A DNA stretch of 35,655 nt, from positions 53,803 to 89,457 of the forward strand of contig NAOQ01000285.1 in NCBI GenBank assembly GCA_002751075.1. Direction: 5' to 3'. The DNA comes from Ichthyophonus hoferi. Its lineage: Eukaryota; Opisthokonta; Ichthyosporea; Ichthyophonida; Ichthyophonidae. This document shows positions 32,421-35,655 of this stretch, piece by piece. The translations under genes and the position numbers were made by a program. The notes under the pieces were generated by a model. That model searched no databases and was not told the DNA's origin. It worked only from the letters and a program-made list of their open reading frames with translations. Each line of letters starts with the position of its first letter. Position 1 is the first letter of the stretch.

Positions 32421-35151
32421 TCACTGTTGTTTGGGAGCCCTGTACCCAAAGATAGTACTACCAACACGTATATTGGTGCTTCCCATTTCAATCTGAACAT
32501 AGCATAAGGGTAGGAGAAGAGGAGAAGGAGGAGGATAATAAGAGGAAAGTGTTGTGTTAGTGTAGATGTCTACATATAGGTGATGTTTATATCTTACAGT
32601 GGGTACCAAAGATATATATATATATATTTCCAAGAGAGATATGGACTACAGAGATATATGCAATTGTTTAAATGGACAACCATGTCGCTAACAATATAAA
32701 TCTCACATCACATTCATTGGTCAATTCCCTGTTTATCCCCCCCCACCTCATACTAATTCCCTTAAGGACAGCAACAACAGTAGAATCAGCAACATAGATC
32801 CAAATTCTTAATCAATATATATATATATAGTTGAAATGATCACAATATACCCATCTCTCCTGCCTCAACATACATACTATAGATTTAATAAACAGGTATG
32901 ACCTATACTCTGCAAAACTCATTGGTAATCTCTTTTTTAAAATTATAATACCTAACATTTTACATACAAGTTATCTTCTCTTCTACTATACTTACTGCAT
33001 GTTCAAAATCATTCGACATGCCCATGCTCAGTTCCACGTCAACCTCCTTTAGACCTAGGTGTTCACATACCATTTTTCTTACATCTGCCAGCTCCTATGA
33101 TAAGGAACCAACCAGGTGTAAATTTACCATTCCTTAACCCCAATCCGATATATGCAATATATTTTATGTTTACTATCACCTCAAATGATTGGCAGAATAT
33201 CAGGAGTGTTGTATAGAAAGAAAAAAAGCGAGCGGAGAAACGAATTAATTATATACTACATCCTACATAACGGGCCACAAACATATGATAAACATGCCTA
33301 AACATGTATAACAGTAGATATACATACAATATATATAGGAAATAGGTAGTGCTAGATATTAAGGAAAACCATACCAGAGAGAGGGAAGAATAGAAAGAAA
33401 AGTGAAAGGTAGGAAATATTACAAGATAGAAAGAAGTATATTAGTGGCTATCTATACTTTAAAGTCAGGGTTTGGTTTCTCCATTGGGTCCCTTCCTAAT
33501 AAGCCAATAGTCATAAGGCCTTGGAATTTAAGTCTGGGACATTCGTCAATAATAAACCTGATCACCTCAAGACATTCGCCAGGGCTCAGCCCATGCTTAT
33601 CTGTAGATATAGTGTATATGTAGGTGAGAGGACAAAGGGAGGCATGTATTACGCATATACAAAGGTTCCTGTTAACTAGCTGCTAAAGGCCAATTAGATT
33701 ACACACTTAAATATTACCAACTCCAATGGAAAAGCAGATCCTTCGAATGACAGATTCTAACACCTTTCTTTCATGCAAACTTGGCCATTCCTTTTTATGC
33801 ACATTATGAAACAAAGCCTATTATAAATTGGAAATCACACTGAAAAAAACATGACTATTAGACCGGGGTATATGTATTTCTGACGTACTTTCTTCGCCAC
33901 TAGTGTTAATCTGTACTAGTACAAGTAGTGGTTCTCTTTCAGGTGCCCTCTCCGCCAAGGCTTTATTCACTGCTTTAGCTGTTTTAATTGACGAACATGT
34001 TTCCCACATGTACAAATTTGGTATAGCTGAGAAGGAGAGAGGTATAATATAGGGATTTAGATAATGACTCATCTTGCACTTCCATTTCCATCTATATAAA
34101 TACAGAGCAAAGTATAAGCTAGCCAACCCAGAGATAAATTTGCACAGAAATACATTAGAAAGCACACACCAAACAATACCCGACCATCTGTCTATCGCCC
34201 TTTCACATCTTATACTCTTATACACAGTATAATATAGACAAACACTTATATATCCATATACAGATCTTTTATTTAGATAGCAAGTTGCCTTAATAGCACT
34301 TACCCGCCAGTTGGTTGCATTTATTGCTTTGCAAATGGCCTATGAAGTGCCATTTAATATCATTCGGTAACTGTAAATGTAAATTAAGGATGGCTACTAT
34401 GGTTACTCTTCTTTCCCCTAGCTAGCCACTGACATCAACATAATGGCCCTATCCCAGCCTAGTCTGATAAAAATCCCTCCAATAATCTAATAGGCCAAAC
34501 CGCCTTGGGTCACTCGCCAATCAGGTATGAGTAATATGTACCAATGAACATAATATATATCATGTGTGTGTGCAAGTATGACGACATGAAGCTATCTGTT
34601 TACTATGACCGGTGGCCAATTACAAGGTCCATCTAGCCGATTTGCAGTCAAAAGAGAACGTTTAATAAACATAAGTGCAATCTCTTAGTAGGAGGGGATG
34701 GGGTTTCATATAAAAATAGAAAATAATTACCTATTGCCATACTTAATCATACATTTTCACAAGTAATTGTTAAATATCCTGCTAATTTGTTGTTTAAATT
34801 AGCACAAGAATTAGCCAATTAGCTGCTCTGGTTATATTTTAAATATACCATACTAGTAAACATGGATTAGCCAAATATGGTATGATATATGCCCAATGAA
34901 ATAGACATAATGTGCAACAATAATATAAAATGCATTTACAGATAGATGGTCTTTATAAATATCCAGGTAATATACATGAATGGTATATCACGATTCAATT
35001 ATTCATATGATTATAATTTTTTAAGTACCCAATCAACTGCACCATCCTCAACAGGTAAAGACTACTGTATGTTTTAATCTACCAATAAGATATTTAAAAT
35101 ATAATTTAAATCTTCACTCACCTGTGCAGGTTTCACAGATAGCTCGTCCAT
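32421..35151 (-). CDS. PLPBP: PLPBP/PROSC, pyridoxal phosphate homeostasis protein, C-terminal two thirds
   Basis: PLPBP (bacterial YggS) binds pyridoxal 5'-phosphate and buffers the cofactor. Six exons, in transcript order: 35151-35122, 34370-34304, 34026-33889, 33600-33458, 33094-32996, 32492-32421. They give 182 residues. Family blocks are: LPNDIKWHFIGHLQSNK; IPNLYMWETCSSIKTAKAVN; LLVLVQINTSGEENKHGLSP; LKFQGLMTIG; ELSMGMSNDFEHAIEMGS; and TNIRVGSTIFGYR. These match human IKWHFIGHLQ, NLFMLETVDSVKLADKVN, VMVQINTSGEESKHGL, FVGLMTIGS, ELSMGMSADFQHAVEVGS and TNVRIGSTIFGER. The PLP-binding lysine segment (VAVSKTK in the family) and the FGENY block are absent, so the 5' exons lie right of the window. 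The ATG at 35151 follows an acceptor and is probably internal. The exon at 35151-35122 is supported by phase and splice sites rather than strong similarity. Confidence 0.9.
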
Positions 35152-35655
35152 CTGTAATGTTGAAGAAAGAGAAAGTGAGCGTGTGAAAGGGGTATGATAG
35201 AAGTGGAAAAGAAAGAAAGAGCAAAGAGATAAATGGAGAAAGGGAATGGCGGGGCTTCTTGGTGTGAGTATAATAAATAAAATATCTGTTAAAGAAATAA
35301 AAATATTTCCTTTACTTCAAACATTACAACTAATACTTAATAAATGCAAAATACATAATACTGCCTATTTTTTTTATTATTAATTGGTATATATTTTAAT
35401 CAAAATCAGTTATACTTTCGAATATATTTCTAATTAATACAAAATAAATTTAGACGCCGATCATTAAAAGGATATTAGCTGCAGTATGTATGACAGTTCA
35501 TAAAAGATGTAGTTGGTATGCAATAGAATCAACATAAATTAAATTAAAATTAGGTAATTCGTAGAGACTTAAAGTAGGTAGGAGGGAAGGTTGTGATTTA
35601 GAATAGTGTCGGAGTGGGACTTCAATATATATTAAAAAGGACAAGAGTATAACAG
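35152..35655. other. Right-edge intron of PLPBP
   Basis: An AT-rich sequence with a purine-rich patch at 35161-35250. No family-matching PLPBP exon is visible, so I read it as intron continuing past the window. Confidence 0.5.

Noticed and set aside
33402-33623. Plus-strand 73-residue frame
   Set aside because: Antisense shadow of the PLPBP exon at 33600-33458.

Overview
The window reads as a compact, AT-rich, intron-dense animal nuclear genome. Seven conserved eukaryotic genes lie in 35.7 kb. Their exons are 11-225 nt and most introns run from about 100 nt to 1 kb. Gene content, compactness, base composition and a retained minor-spliceosome intron fit an early-branching metazoan, and a demosponge is my best guess. 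That is inference from style, not from a diagnostic marker. All gene models were read by eye from splice signals, reading-frame phase and recalled family sequences. No alignment was run.

Layout, left to right: 3' part of POP1 (RNase P/MRP subunit) on +; a bacterial-type YchF/OLA1-like P-loop NTPase on -; ALKBH6 (2-oxoglutarate/Fe(II) oxygenase) on +; DNAJC25 (membrane J-protein) on -; TRAPPC2/sedlin (TRAPP tethering subunit) on +; a 4.6-kb gene-poor stretch; a CHCHD2/CHCHD10-type twin-CX9C mitochondrial protein on +; and the 3' part of PLPBP/PROSC (PLP homeostasis) on -. POP1 runs off the left edge and PLPBP off the right edge. The arrangement alternates: three convergent pairs (POP1/YchF, ALKBH6/DNAJC25, CHCHD/PLPBP) and two head-to-head pairs (YchF/ALKBH6, DNAJC25/TRAPPC2). 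The second head-to-head pair shares only a 333-bp intergenic promoter.

The genes are unrelated housekeeping functions (tRNA processing, translation-associated NTPase, dioxygenase, membrane chaperone, vesicle tethering, mitochondrial stress, cofactor homeostasis). I see no operon-like logic and no recognisable transposon, virus-like element, CRISPR array or RNA gene. Simple-sequence arrays sit in introns. A 350-base run of N lies in an ALKBH6 intron. I found no novel multi-gene system.

The points most worth a second look are: an AT-AC (U12-type) intron in TRAPPC2; an animal gene of bacterial YchF type whose G3 motif is carried on a 20-nt microexon; strong CCAAT/ATTGG over-representation in the gene-bearing parts but not in the gene-poor stretch; and a small membrane-protein-like reading frame near 24.9 kb.
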